Shown here piece after piece: positions 1 through 6,519 of a stretch of DNA of 24,601 bases. The stretch lies in IMG/VR virus record IMGVR_UViG_3300003886_000042, positions 1-24,601 of that record; one strand, written 5' to 3'. The translations under genes were made by a program, and so were the position numbers. This DNA comes from a virus. Each line of letters begins with the position of its first letter. Position 1 is the stretch's first letter. The notes under the pieces were generated by a model that was not told where the DNA came from, made no database searches, and was given only the letters and a program-made list of their open reading frames with translations.

Positions 1-8
1 TTCATATA

Positions 9-192
9 TTCAGAAAACAGGGCTACAGCTACCATAACTCCTCAATAAAACGTTCTGAAAAACGTTCTGAAAAATTAGAGATTATGAAAAAAGATTCAGA
101 ACACCACAAAAAAACCCATATCTTGAGCAAGTTACATTATTCTACGTTTTTCAAAAAAACTCGAAAATGAACTTTCAGAGAAATATTCTGAA
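9..192. repeat. Array of TTCTGAA/TTCAGAA motifs
   Basis: The heptamer TTCTGAA or its reverse complement TTCAGAA occurs at 9-15, 53-59, 65-71, 95-101 and 186-192, with near copies at about 174 and 196. Two copies sit in a 12-bp direct repeat (AACGTTCTGAAA, about 50-72). The stretch has no convincing gene. Repeated sites in both orientations suggest a binding site for a regulator or replication protein, but this is inference; AT-rich DNA makes some copies likely by chance. Confidence 0.35.
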
Positions 193-197
193 AAATT

Positions 198-367
198 CAG
201 TCAAATATCAGTCCATGACCAGTCCATTTTTATGAAACCTAAAGATTAAAGTGGAGCAATATCTGTCCATTCCCAGTCCATTCCCAGTCCATTATCTGTC
301 CATTATCTGTCCATTATCTGTCCATTATCAGTTAAATATTAGTGCTCATGCACTAATATCTGTCCAT
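198..367 (+). repeat. 11-bp iteron-like direct repeats
   Basis: Units beginning CAGTCCAT or CTGTCCAT start at 198 (degenerate), 209, 220, then 263, 274, 285, 296, 307, 318 and 329 (degenerate), and again at 360. Spacing inside each block is exactly 11 bp, so all copies face nearly the same side of the helix. The array is interrupted by a hairpin (336-359) and ends just upstream of a promoter -35 box at 378. It lies upstream of the replicative helicase gene. This pattern fits a replication-origin iteron array or a cooperative operator/activator site. The sequence does not decide between them. Confidence 0.6.
336..359. repeat. Type A hairpin (AGTGC arm)
   Basis: Perfect hairpin with 10-bp arms ATATTAGTGC and GCACTAATAT around loop TCAT. 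It sits inside the 11-bp repeat array, directly after a degenerate repeat at 329 and one base before the last repeat at 360. Copies with the same arms recur near 11353 and 19293. Confidence 0.7.
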
Positions 368-377
368 AACAAATCAA

Positions 378-406
378 TTGCAAGTCTTTGATTACTATGA
401 TATACT
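378..406 (+). promoter_or_regulatory. Candidate sigma70 promoter for the rightward genes
   Basis: TTGCAA (378-383), a 17-bp spacer, and TATACT (401-406) preceded by TGA give an extended -10 arrangement. It would start transcription near 413 and leave a leader of about 390 nt before the helicase gene at 802. The 11-bp repeats end just upstream, as expected for an activator or operator array. A weaker alternative is TTGACA (610-615) with TAGAGT (633-638). Confidence 0.45.
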
Positions 407-801
407 ACTCGTCTAAGTATATAAATCATTAATTAACTACCTATATATACTTTTTAGTTTAGTCATAACTCATACACATTATTTATTTCACATGACTAAA
501 TACATATAGATATAGATAAGCAGCACTTAATTTTAACACTAAAATAAAATAAAAAATTCATGCATTAACCTTTAACTCATATAGAGATTCATCAGAGATT
601 CCTAAATCTTTGACAGAATCTTTTAATGTCGGTAGAGTTAAAGGTCATTTCTACCCCGACTATTGTGTGTTTATCTACTGGTTAGGGGGGGTAGTGTTCC
701 CCTAATCTCTTAAAATAAAACAGATATTGACACTTATGTGTCAATATTTAAATGTAAAGAATAAACTCAAAAATGAGTTTATTTAAAGGAACACACCAAA
801 A
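407..801 (+). other. Long structured leader upstream of the helicase gene
   Basis: No convincing ORF is present. An 11-bp inverted repeat pairs ACCTTTAACTC (568-578) with GAGTTAAAGGT (635-645). An overlapping alternative stem pairs GTCGGTAGA (about 629-637) with TCTACCCCGAC (about 650-660), with a CC bulge. A third hairpin pairs TTAGGGG (682-688) with CCCCTAA (699-705). The first two are mutually exclusive, which would allow switching, but no known riboswitch class is recognised. Confidence 0.35.
724..783. repeat. Type A and type B hairpins before the helicase start
   Basis: A type A hairpin (724-747; arm ATATTGACAC, loop TTAT) is followed by a type B hairpin (760-783; arm AATAAACTCA, loop AAAA instead of the usual ATAA). 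The second is followed at once by TTTAAAGGA, which is the Shine-Dalgarno site of the helicase gene at 802. The loop change with intact arms indicates that pairing is what is kept. Confidence 0.75.
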
Positions 802-2676
802 ATGAACATTGACACACTATTAGACGCAACTATTTTCCTGACCCCTCAAAATTATCCAAATTCTGACAAACCGTATTCACCATCCTTTACATTACCTGAT
901 GTAAAGTATGCTAATATTTTAGACAAATATGAAGCGATATTTGATCTTAACAACCATCAAATCACTCAAAACATTGACGATAACTCAACCGCTGAACTAT
1001 TAGTTTATCTCACCCGTGGGGTTGTTTTTAAAGTCTCTGAAGGGTCAGAGATAGCAATATGGAATGATGTTAAATTTGAAGTAATTCCTGGTGATCAAGC
1101 TTACAAGCTTATACAACTCGTTCGTGATCATTACTCAAAGATTCTACGCATGATGAGCTTGAGCATAAAGCACTATGTTGCAGCAAACGCAACTTTCAAT
1201 CACAAACTACTCTTAAAATCGTATCCAAATTATAAAAAAGAAGACCATTATGATTTCATCGACTCATTAATCACCACAGACCTTGACGCATACAATCAAC
1301 TCATTCGAGATATAGCTTCAACATATGACGACACATATATAGAGTATCTTGTATTAAAATCCGATTTTAAGCTATCAAAATTTAAACCTGTGCAACAACA
1401 ACACATTTTAACCTATCAAAATCTTATTAAATATATCAAATTATTGGGCAGTGCTCCAAAAATTAAAAATATAATGTCTCTCTTACCCTCTGAACCAAAT
1501 TACGTCAAATCAATTAATGAATTCGACACCAACCCTACGCTAATTGCTACTAAAGACAGCTATTTCGACTTAAAAGCAGATTCCATCATCCCCCCATGCC
1601 CCACTTATATGGTTACGTCCACATTAAATGTAGACACTGATTACACCATTTTATCAAACACTAAAACAATTAAAGATCACATCAACTCACAGCAATACAA
1701 TTGCCCTGTATTTTTAAAAATGCTTAATACTATTTTCCAAAACGACAGCGAAATAATTAATTTCATTCAAGTGGTATTAGGTTCATGTCTTGTCGGCAGT
1801 TATGACAAATCTAAACTTTTTATATTTACGGGCACCGGTTCGAACGGCAAATCCACATTGATATCAATATTACTCCATATATTAGGCGACCTATCAGTTT
1901 CTATGTCCGCCGCCGACCTAATCACCACAAATTCGAAAACAAACATAGAATACAGACTGGCGTTGCTGAAGGGCAAACGGTGTTGTATTACTAACGAAAG
2001 TGAACACGGAGACCGTCTAGCATCAGGCTTAGTGAAAACGCTGCTGGGCAACGATACCCTAACGGCACGACACATTTACGGTTCACCTTTTCAATTCAAG
2101 CCGCAAGCCACACAAATATTATTAACAAATAATAAACCAAATATTGATGGTAATGATTACGCCATCGGACGTAGAATGGTTCTAATCCCATTCAATGCAA
2201 AAATCAAAAAAGAGAATATTGATCTCGATATTGAACAGAAATTGATTAAAGAAAAAAATGAAATCTATAAATGGTTGCTAAATGGCGCGAGGATTTACAA
2301 CGCACAAGGATTCCATATACCCGAAAAAATTAATAAAGAGACGTCAAACTATCTCGATGAGAATAATGTGATTTCGCAATTCATGCTTGAGACATACAAT
2401 AAAGAACCAAATTCTAAATTATCATTCAAAACCGTTTGGATACAGTATCAATTATTTTGCAAGGACTTTGGCAAAGAATACGTCGGTAATCGTCAAAATT
2501 TTGAATCCCAGCTAAACCGTGGTGGGTTCAACGTTGTTAAAAATTCAAGTAAAACAAAAATATTAGAAGGGTATAGCGACCCTACAAGAAATGAGAATGA
2601 GGCTGGAGTAAATGAGATTTTGGATATGATTAACGAAAAGAATAATAAAATCGAAGATTTTATTATTAATATTTAA
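802..2676 (+). CDS. D5-type SF3 replicative helicase (phage/plasmid primase C-terminal family)
   Basis: Predicted to unwind DNA at the phage origin as a hexameric ATPase. The Walker A loop is clear at residues 344-351 (GTGSNGKS). The Walker B region is around 392-402 (CITNESE), sensor asparagines lie in TNNKP (442-446), and the arginine finger is in GRRM (456-459), followed by a winged-helix-like C-terminal region (about 520-590). This is the SF3/D5 layout seen in P4-like primases. The first 340 residues are divergent, and I see no clear primase catalytic motif there, so primase activity is unproven. The start is fixed by TTTAAAGGA about 11 nt upstream of ATG. A hairpin (2644-2664) encodes part of the last ten residues (IEDFI). 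It is the first gene of the rightward group, next to the iteron-like array, which fits an origin-proximal replication gene. Confidence 0.88.
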   Translation: MNIDTLLDATIFLTPQNYPNSDKPYSPSFTLPDVKYANILDKYEAIFDLNNHQITQNIDDNSTAELLVYLTRGVVFKVSEGSEIAIWNDVKFEVIPGDQAYKLIQLVRDHYSKILRMMSLSIKHYVAANATFNHKLLLKSYPNYKKEDHYDFIDSLITTDLDAYNQLIRDIASTYDDTYIEYLVLKSDFKLSKFKPVQQQHILTYQNLIKYIKLLGSAPKIKNIMSLLPSEPNYVKSINEFDTNPTLIATKDSYFDLKADSIIPPCPTYMVTSTLNVDTDYTILSNTKTIKDHINSQQYNCPVFLKMLNTIFQNDSEIINFIQVVLGSCLVGSYDKSKLFIFTGTGSNGKSTLISILLHILGDLSVSMSAADLITTNSKTNIEYRLALLKGKRCCITNESEHGDRLASGLVKTLLGNDTLTARHIYGSPFQFKPQATQILLTNNKPNIDGNDYAIGRRMVLIPFNAKIKKENIDLDIEQKLIKEKNEIYKWLLNGARIYNAQGFHIPEKINKETSNYLDENNVISQFMLETYNKEPNSKLSFKTVWIQYQLFCKDFGKEYVGNRQNFESQLNRGGFNVVKNSSKTKILEGYSDPTRNENEAGVNEILDMINEKNNKIEDFIINI

Positions 2677-2766
2677 CAATATATTGGTGCTCATGCACCA
2701 ATATTTAACAATATATTGACACTTATGTGTCAATATTTAAATAAAAGATTCACGTACGTGAATCTT
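2644..2766. repeat. Cluster of four hairpins (types D, A, A, C)
   Basis: Type D (2644-2664; arm AATAAAATC, loop GAA) lies inside the last codons of the helicase gene. It is followed by type A with GGTGC arms (2681-2704, loop TCAT), type A with GACAC arms (2713-2736, loop TTAT) and type C (2745-2766; arm AAGATTCACGT, no loop). The next gene's Shine-Dalgarno site, AAAGGA, follows a few bases later. The cluster could act as a processing or attenuating element between the two genes; there is no run of T for a classic terminator. Confidence 0.75.
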
Positions 2767-2784
2767 AAATAAAGGAATAATACA

Positions 2785-3192
2785 ATGATGAATTTAAAAA
2801 CTAATGCTCGTCCCAGCCACATGATGAATTTTAAAGACTTGTGCAACAATTCAAAAGTCAAATATTTTGATACTAATCAAACGTTATATCTCTTATGTGC
2901 TAATTTTGCTTACGATCTAAATCAATATTATGAAGTCCAAGCGGGGATTGCAAACGGGATGCCTATGGCTCAATCAAAATACTTTGAACTTTTAGACTTG
3001 GTGCAAACGCGAGGGTGGAATTCGTTCGAAGTAAAACTATCCCACATTCCACCATTTTTGAAATCTATACATGAACTTACAAATGTAAGCGATTTTGAAA
3101 TCTATACGATGTGTGCTTATATAATTAATGGAATAGAGGGATTGGAATACGTAAAAGGATCAAAAAGTTACATTGAAGAGTATGGAGCATGA
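2785..3192 (+). CDS. Unknown protein, 135 aa
   Basis: I do not recognise this protein. It is 135 residues long and soluble by appearance, with aromatic-rich stretches (YLLCANFAYDLNQYYEV) and no clear catalytic motif or membrane segment. AAAGGAATAATACA precedes the first ATG and supports this start. The sequence ATGATGAATTT occurs again 36 nt downstream (residues 13-16, MMNF), which suggests a small N-terminal duplication or an alternative start. It follows the helicase gene after a hairpin cluster and is probably co-transcribed with it, so an early or replication-linked role is possible but not shown. Confidence 0.7.
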   Translation: MMNLKTNARPSHMMNFKDLCNNSKVKYFDTNQTLYLLCANFAYDLNQYYEVQAGIANGMPMAQSKYFELLDLVQTRGWNSFEVKLSHIPPFLKSIHELTNVSDFEIYTMCAYIINGIEGLEYVKGSKSYIEEYGA

Positions 3193-3316
3193 TACTAATC
3201 AAACATAAAATACAAGCTCCGTCCATGTCCATAGCTATATATCGCAACGTTACAACTATTCAAGCGCGCCACCATCTTTTTGTCGCATTGAAAGGTAGGA
3301 TTACTAATCAAATATA

Positions 3317-3325
3317 TGCTATAAT
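3317..3325 (+). promoter_or_regulatory. Extended -10 promoter TGCTATAAT
   Basis: A perfect TGn-TATAAT element lies about 160 bp upstream of the tryptophan-repeat gene. No good -35 box is seen 17 bp upstream, which extended -10 promoters can do without. Transcripts would begin near 3332 and run through the hairpin cluster at 3335-3450. Confidence 0.4.
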
Positions 3326-3334
3326 ATTTAACAG

Positions 3335-3450
3335 ATATTGACACTTATGTGTCAATATTTAAAGGATAAACTCAATAATGAGTTTATTTAACAGATATTG
3401 ACACTTATGTGTCAATATTTAACAATATATTGGTGCATGAGCACCAATAT
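3335..3450. repeat. Four hairpins: A, B, A, A
   Basis: Type A GACAC arms at 3335-3358 and 3395-3418 (both loop TTAT), type B at 3366-3387 (arm ATAAACTCA, loop ATAA), and type A GGTGC arms at 3427-3450 (loop ATGA, the reverse complement of TCAT). Joining spacers are TTTAAAGGA or TTTAACAGA-like. The A-spacer-B-spacer-A order at 3335-3418 recurs almost exactly at 3923-4006, pointing to duplication of the block. Confidence 0.8.
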
Positions 3451-3484
3451 TTAGAAGTATTAAATGAAGTAAGGGGTGCAGCAA

Positions 3485-3793
3485 ATGAAAATTATTAAGA
3501 CTGAAGCAAAAAATGAACCAAGAGACACATTAAGAAGTAAAACATGGGATGATTCATGGGATAAAACATTCGAAGAAATATGCGAAGACATATGGGAAGA
3601 TGCAAGAGACGTAGTAAGAAGTGAAGTATGGCGGGAAGAAGTTCGGGACATATGGGATAAAGCGTGGGATAAAGTATGGGATGATTCATGGGATGAAGCG
3701 TGGGATAATGAACCATTCGATGATTCATGGCATCAAGTATGGACTGAAGCGTGGGGTGAAGCGTGGGGTGAAGTAAGGAAGCAAATATCTTGA
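3485..3793 (+). CDS. Tryptophan-tetrad repeat protein
   Basis: This 102-residue protein has 13 tryptophans, most in W-D-x-x or W-x-E-x units spaced four residues apart (W-D-K-A-W-D-K-V-W-D-D-S-W at about 57-69). It is very acidic, with a basic N-terminus (MKIIK) shared with three mini-ORFs downstream (4075, 4112, 4267). A four-residue spacing would put tryptophans along one face of a helix with acidic residues on the others. I chose ATG 3485 over GTG 3476 because AAGGGG (3471-3476) lies 8 nt upstream and MKIIK is the shared start. The DNA is a degenerate 12-bp repeat, so slippage by one unit keeps the frame. No signal peptide or known domain is seen, and function is unknown. The group is separated from the helicase genes by hairpins and its own promoter. 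Confidence 0.7.
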   Translation: MKIIKTEAKNEPRDTLRSKTWDDSWDKTFEEICEDIWEDARDVVRSEVWREEVRDIWDKAWDKVWDDSWDEAWDNEPFDDSWHQVWTEAWGEAWGEVRKQIS

Positions 3794-4074
3794 TTTTATT
3801 TCATAAAGTAAATGATGAGTTTAATGCAATGTTTATTAAACGATTCTAAGCGATAATTAGGACTTACCTATGCCATAGTATTACTTTGTGGTTAAATGAG
3901 CTTAGAACAGATTAGAATACAGATATTAACGCATGAGCGTCAATATTTAAAGGATAAACTCAATAATGAGTTTATTTAACAGATATTGACACTTATGTGT
4001 CAATATTTAACAGATATTAATGCTCATGCACTAATATTTAGAAGTAGAGCATGGAATGAAGTATGGAATGAAGA
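3794..4074 (+). other. Non-coding gap with hairpins and a decayed repeat
   Basis: After an unremarkable stretch, four hairpins lie at 3923-4037. From 4046 an open stretch reads R-A-W-N-E-V-W-N-E-E and then stops, without a start codon. It looks like the tail of a broken copy of the tryptophan-repeat genes. Confidence 0.5.
3923..4037. repeat. Four hairpins: A, B, A, A (second copy of the block)
   Basis: Type A at 3923-3946 (left arm ATATTAACGC, loop ATGA, right arm GCGTCAATAT) has one A-C mismatch. Type B lies at 3954-3975, and type A GACAC at 3983-4006. Type A at 4014-4037 (left arm ATATTAATGC, right arm GCACTAATAT) also has a single A-C mismatch. Both mismatches are consistent with one recent G-to-A change in an otherwise paired arm. 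Order and spacing copy the block at 3335-3450. Confidence 0.75.
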
Positions 4075-4125
4075 ATGAGAATTATTAAGAAGCAAGTATG
4101 GAATGAAGTAAATGAAAATTATTAA
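4075..4125 (+). CDS. Mini-ORF of the MKIIK repeat family (16 aa)
   Basis: It reads MRIIKKQVWNEVNENY and stops. Its start matches the MKIIK opening of the larger family members, and it overlaps the next member's ATG at 4112 by 14 nt in another frame. No clear ribosome binding site is present. It may be a decayed copy, or a short upstream peptide coupling translation to the next ORF. Confidence 0.3.
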   Translation: MRIIKKQVWNEVNENY

Positions 4126-4270
4126 GGATGAAGTAAGAAATGAAGTATGGACTGAAGTAAGGCATGAAGTATGGGATAAAGTAAGAAGTGAAGCATGGGC
4201 TGAAGTAAGAAATGAAGTATGGAGTGAAGTATGGACTGAAGTAAGACTTCAAGTATGGACTGAAGAATGA
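4112..4270 (+). CDS. Mini-ORF of the MKIIK repeat family (52 aa)
   Basis: The product is 52 residues, MKIIK followed by about eleven tetrapeptides of the form E-V-W-x or E-V-R-x, with six tryptophans. The DNA is a 12-bp repeat of GAAGTA followed by TGG, AGA or AGG and a variable codon. The repeat register alternates tryptophan and arginine, unlike the aspartate-rich 3485 product, so the two could form complementary surfaces. That pairing is speculation. Its stop overlaps the next start in an ATGA junction (4267-4270), an arrangement used for translational coupling. No strong Shine-Dalgarno site is seen; GAAGTAA lies upstream. The shared start, preserved frame and coupled stop favour a real gene. 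Confidence 0.5.
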   Translation: MKIIKDEVRNEVWTEVRHEVWDKVRSEAWAEVRNEVWSEVWTEVRLQVWTEE

Positions 4271-4368
4271 AAATTATTAAGAAGCACGTATTAAATGAAG
4301 TAAGAAATGAAGTATGGCATCAAGTATTAGATGAAGTAAATGTACATGTAAACATACTGGGTATTTGA
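4267..4368 (+). CDS. Mini-ORF of the MKIIK repeat family (33 aa)
   Basis: The product is 33 residues, beginning MKIIKKHVLNEVRNEVWHQV and ending in a unique tail, NVHVNILGI. It starts inside the previous stop (ATGA) and has two or three recognisable tetrapeptide repeats with one tryptophan. The first codons share a stretch (GTATTAAATGAAGTAAG) with the DNA just upstream of the 3485 gene, evidence that these units were copied from one another. It could be a coupled peptide or the end of a degenerating array. Confidence 0.4.
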   Translation: MKIIKKHVLNEVRNEVWHQVLDEVNVHVNILGI

Positions 4369-4602
4369 TTAATCACATGTCTTGACAAAGGTATATTTGG
4401 AATATCCTTCTATAATTCCATGGTATTCCACAATACATTTACAGTCGATTACATTCATTACCTCTGATATTTTGAATAATCTACATATCTCACTACGCCG
4501 CAGAAATAGCTTTAACACAAATGTATCACCGTGAACAGCAATTGTGAGGTTTGAAAACATATTATCCGTGTAGTGATAATGTATTATTTTAGCACATACC
4601 AT
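4369..4602 (-). CDS. Possible small unknown protein, 77 aa
   Basis: An uninterrupted 77-codon ORF on the minus strand, rich in hydrophobic, histidine and cysteine residues (MVCAKIIHYHYTDNM at its start). It lies just beyond the intrinsic terminator of the virion operon and converges on the tryptophan-repeat genes. No Shine-Dalgarno site precedes the ATG, and I recognise no domain. It is kept as a possible gene because the ORF fills the gap and looks protein-like. Confidence 0.3.
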   Translation of the reverse strand: MVCAKIIHYHYTDNMFSNLTIAVHGDTFVLKLFLRRSEICRLFKISEVMNVIDCKCIVEYHGIIEGYSKYTFVKTCD

Positions 4603-4622
4603 ACGTTGTATTTATTTTAAAT

Positions 4623-4651
4623 AAAAAAGGAGGCTAAATACCTCCTTTTTT
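4623..4651 (-). terminator. Intrinsic terminator ending the virion operon
   Basis: An 11-bp stem (AAAAAAGGAGG pairing with CCTCCTTTTTT) surrounds a 7-nt loop. Read on the minus strand, it is a GC-rich stem followed by six T, about 30 bases after the fibre stop codon. The symmetric A/T runs mean it could also stop rightward transcripts from the 3485-4368 group. Confidence 0.85.
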
Positions 4652-4663
4652 CGTTACAGTTTA

Positions 4664-4678
4664 AAACTCTTCGAGTTT
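4664..4678 (-). repeat. Type D-like hairpin after the fibre stop
   Basis: Stem AAACTC/GAGTTT with loop TTC lies three bases beyond the fibre stop codon. It combines the arm of type B with the three-base loop of type D. Similar TTC-loop hairpins sit on the stop codons of the genes ending at 14899 and 15456, and just before the helicase stop. Confidence 0.5.
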
Positions 4679-4680
4679 AT

Positions 4681-6390
4681 TTAATGTCGCATCTTCGATT
4701 TTAAATCAGTAATTTCTCTACTCATTTCCTGAATTGCGGAAACCATCATTGGTATTAATTTAGAAGCATCCATTGATTGAGGATCAATTTCACCATCTTC
4801 GTCAAGTAAATCCTTCTGACCTTGAACTGCCATCGGTAAAATTGACACAACTTCATGTGCTAAAAATCCATCCATAACAGCTTTTTCTTCATCATTAATA
4901 AAATTAAAACGTTTTGGTTTTAACAAATTCACGTTTGATAATCCATCCGTTAAATCTGAAACGTTTTCTTTTAAGCGATAATCAGATGTTGAATTAAAAG
5001 TAGTTGTACCAGACGCCACCGAAATATTTCCCACAATACCACCAATATATAAAAACTGTGCCGTGACCCCCGCCGATGTTAATCGATTGAGATTAAGCGT
5101 ATACCCAGCCCTAGTCATATTTACCCGGCCATCTTCAAAAATTGTTACGCCAGCAACGCCTGAACTTGGATTAGTTTTCCCGATTGAAAGCCGTCCGTCA
5201 GAGTCGATTCTCATCGATTCAGTCCACGTCAAATCTGCGCCAGCCGATCCCGAATTCGCTGCATACCACACATGCAAACCAGGCGATACCTGATATTGCG
5301 CCGCAGCATTAGTTGAAATATACTTCCAAGTTGAGCCATTGAAGTATGCATTATTTTGAATATTTAGCCCACCTGGGCCTGTGCTCGACATCAGAGTACA
5401 ATTCCCCCCCAACTGAATCGCTGGCCTTCCACTCCCCCAATCGTCAATTGTTGCCCGCCCGACAGATAATATCGGAGATGAATTAGAGGAACTTAATCCC
5501 ATTCTTGATATTTCAGTCCAAGAAATTGAATTCGTGGCTGATCCCGATGGAGCAGAAAAAAATGAATGGGCGCCATCCACTGATCGATATAACGTGGCCT
5601 CGTCGGTACTAGAATATTTCCATCCATCAGTTGAAAGGTATGCATTATTCATTTGATAAAATTGGTTGCCGGCGCCAGGGGCAGTATTAGACATCAAAGC
5701 CGACTCATTACCGATTTGTAGGACGCTATATATTCCCTGGAATGGTGCAATTGTTGATTTGCCGACACTTAAAACGTTCGCACCACTTGCTGAGAGTCCC
5801 ATTCTTGATATTTCAGTCCACGAAATTGTACTCGCCGCTGATCCCGAAACGGTAGATAAATGAACGTGATTCCCACCAGATTGATAAGAATATGAAGCTT
5901 CATCTTCTGAAATATATTTCCACGCGCCGTCGTAATGAGCATTCTGCATTGAAAGCAAACCTGAACCTGTACCTACAGCTAACTCTGATGAGAGAGCACT
6001 ATTTCCTCCGACTTCAAACACATTCAAAGCTGAATCCCATACTGAAAACGTTGGGTTAAGTCCAGCTATGGTTTGATTTATTACGCCGGCTGTGCCTGCC
6101 TGTGTGTTGGTTTTAACACCATCACGTTGTAACATTGCAACACTGCCGTTGTCAAGTGTGTGGTCTGTGGTTTCGTTTACGGAGGCGAGACCTGTTATCG
6201 CCAAATAATTACTTACTGTTACTATATTATAAATTCCCCCACCTGTTGGCTCAGAGTTTGTCGCAGACCAATTCGATAGATACGCGATTGTTTCGACAAC
6301 TAAGCCGAGTTGTAGATCCATTTCTTTCATATCCGCAACGGATGCGATTTTTGGAAAGCCGGAATCCGATCTTGTTGTTCCTATTGTCAT
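4681..6390 (-). CDS. Tail fibre/receptor-binding protein with S74 intramolecular chaperone
   Basis: This 569-residue protein should form the trimeric receptor-binding fibre. Residues 1-110 look like a virion-anchoring head. Three repeats of about 95 residues follow (117-208, 209-308, 309-405), each with a WKY-S/T motif, a GSA and most with SWTEISRMGLS. Residues 406-466 form a short shaft. From S469 the SDYRLKEN motif opens a 101-residue S74 chaperone domain. Serine 469 and lysine 474 have the five-residue spacing of the known catalytic dyad, so self-cleavage after assembly is expected. The C-terminus ends in a helical tail with MVSAIQEMSREI. AAAGGAACACC precedes the ATG. It is the last gene of the leftward operon, where P22 has its tailspike. 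Confidence 0.88.
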   Translation of the reverse strand: MTIGTTRSDSGFPKIASVADMKEMDLQLGLVVETIAYLSNWSATNSEPTGGGIYNIVTVSNYLAITGLASVNETTDHTLDNGSVAMLQRDGVKTNTQAGTAGVINQTIAGLNPTFSVWDSALNVFEVGGNSALSSELAVGTGSGLLSMQNAHYDGAWKYISEDEASYSYQSGGNHVHLSTVSGSAASTISWTEISRMGLSASGANVLSVGKSTIAPFQGIYSVLQIGNESALMSNTAPGAGNQFYQMNNAYLSTDGWKYSSTDEATLYRSVDGAHSFFSAPSGSATNSISWTEISRMGLSSSNSSPILSVGRATIDDWGSGRPAIQLGGNCTLMSSTGPGGLNIQNNAYFNGSTWKYISTNAAAQYQVSPGLHVWYAANSGSAGADLTWTESMRIDSDGRLSIGKTNPSSGVAGVTIFEDGRVNMTRAGYTLNLNRLTSAGVTAQFLYIGGIVGNISVASGTTTFNSTSDYRLKENVSDLTDGLSNVNLLKPKRFNFINDEEKAVMDGFLAHEVVSILPMAVQGQKDLLDEDGEIDPQSMDASKLIPMMVSAIQEMSREITDLKSKMRH

Positions 6391-6422
6391 TTTTTGGTGT
6401 TCCTTTAAAGTTTATAAACATA

Positions 6423-6452
6423 TATATAGTGTGTATTTATGAGATATCACAA
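6423..6452 (-). promoter_or_regulatory. Possible promoter for the fibre gene
   Basis: On the minus strand TTGTGA (6447-6452) and TATATA (6423-6428) are separated by 18 bp, about 35 bases upstream of the fibre start codon. The match is moderate and the region is AT-rich. It would let the fibre be made independently of the long operon. Confidence 0.25.
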
Positions 6453-6457
6453 TTAAC

Positions 6458-6486
6458 TTGACATATTGTTTGGAGTTAACTATGAT
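6458..6486 (+). promoter_or_regulatory. Near-consensus sigma70 promoter
   Basis: TTGACA (6458-6463), a 17-bp spacer and TATGAT (6481-6486) form the best promoter in the window. Transcription would start about 6493, roughly 27 nt before the ATG at 6520. Its strength and isolation suggest expression of the downstream gene independent of phage activators, as for a moron expressed in a lysogen. Confidence 0.75.
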
Positions 6487-6519
6487 ATTCATAAATAATA
6501 TTCAACTAAGGGGTTTATT

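Larger units (their letters stand above)
3193..3484 (+). other. Intergenic stretch with hairpins and a promoter
   Basis: No gene with a ribosome binding site is seen here. The first half has little structure beyond a possible GGAGC/GCTCC pairing near the end of the preceding gene and two copies of a TACTAATCAAA motif (about 3194 and 3303). The second half holds an extended -10 promoter and four hairpins, described separately. Confidence 0.5.

Noticed and set aside
84-170. 28-codon ORF near the left end
   Set aside because: No convincing ribosome binding site, very low complexity, and it lies inside the motif array.
682-705. GC-rich hairpin in the leader as an intrinsic terminator
   Set aside because: The stem is only 7 bp and is followed by ATCTCTTAAAA, without a T-run on the plus strand.
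724-747. TTGACA inside the GACAC-type hairpins as a -35 box
   Set aside because: No acceptable -10 lies 16-18 bp downstream of the copy before the helicase; the match is a by-product of the arm sequence.
3225-3341. 38-codon ORF before the tryptophan-repeat gene
   Set aside because: No ribosome binding site, and it ends inside a hairpin.
3476-3484. GTG start at 3476 for the tryptophan-repeat gene
   Set aside because: It overlaps the AAGGGG ribosome binding site. ATG 3485 has correct spacing and the MKIIK start shared with the paralogues.
3460-3728. Antisense ORFs over the tryptophan-repeat gene
   Set aside because: They are shadows of the 12-bp repeat and have no binding sites or independent composition.
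336-4037. CRISPR array
   Set aside because: The hairpins are the repeats, and the intervals between them are short stereotyped spacers or whole genes. There are no unique spacers of constant length and no cas genes.
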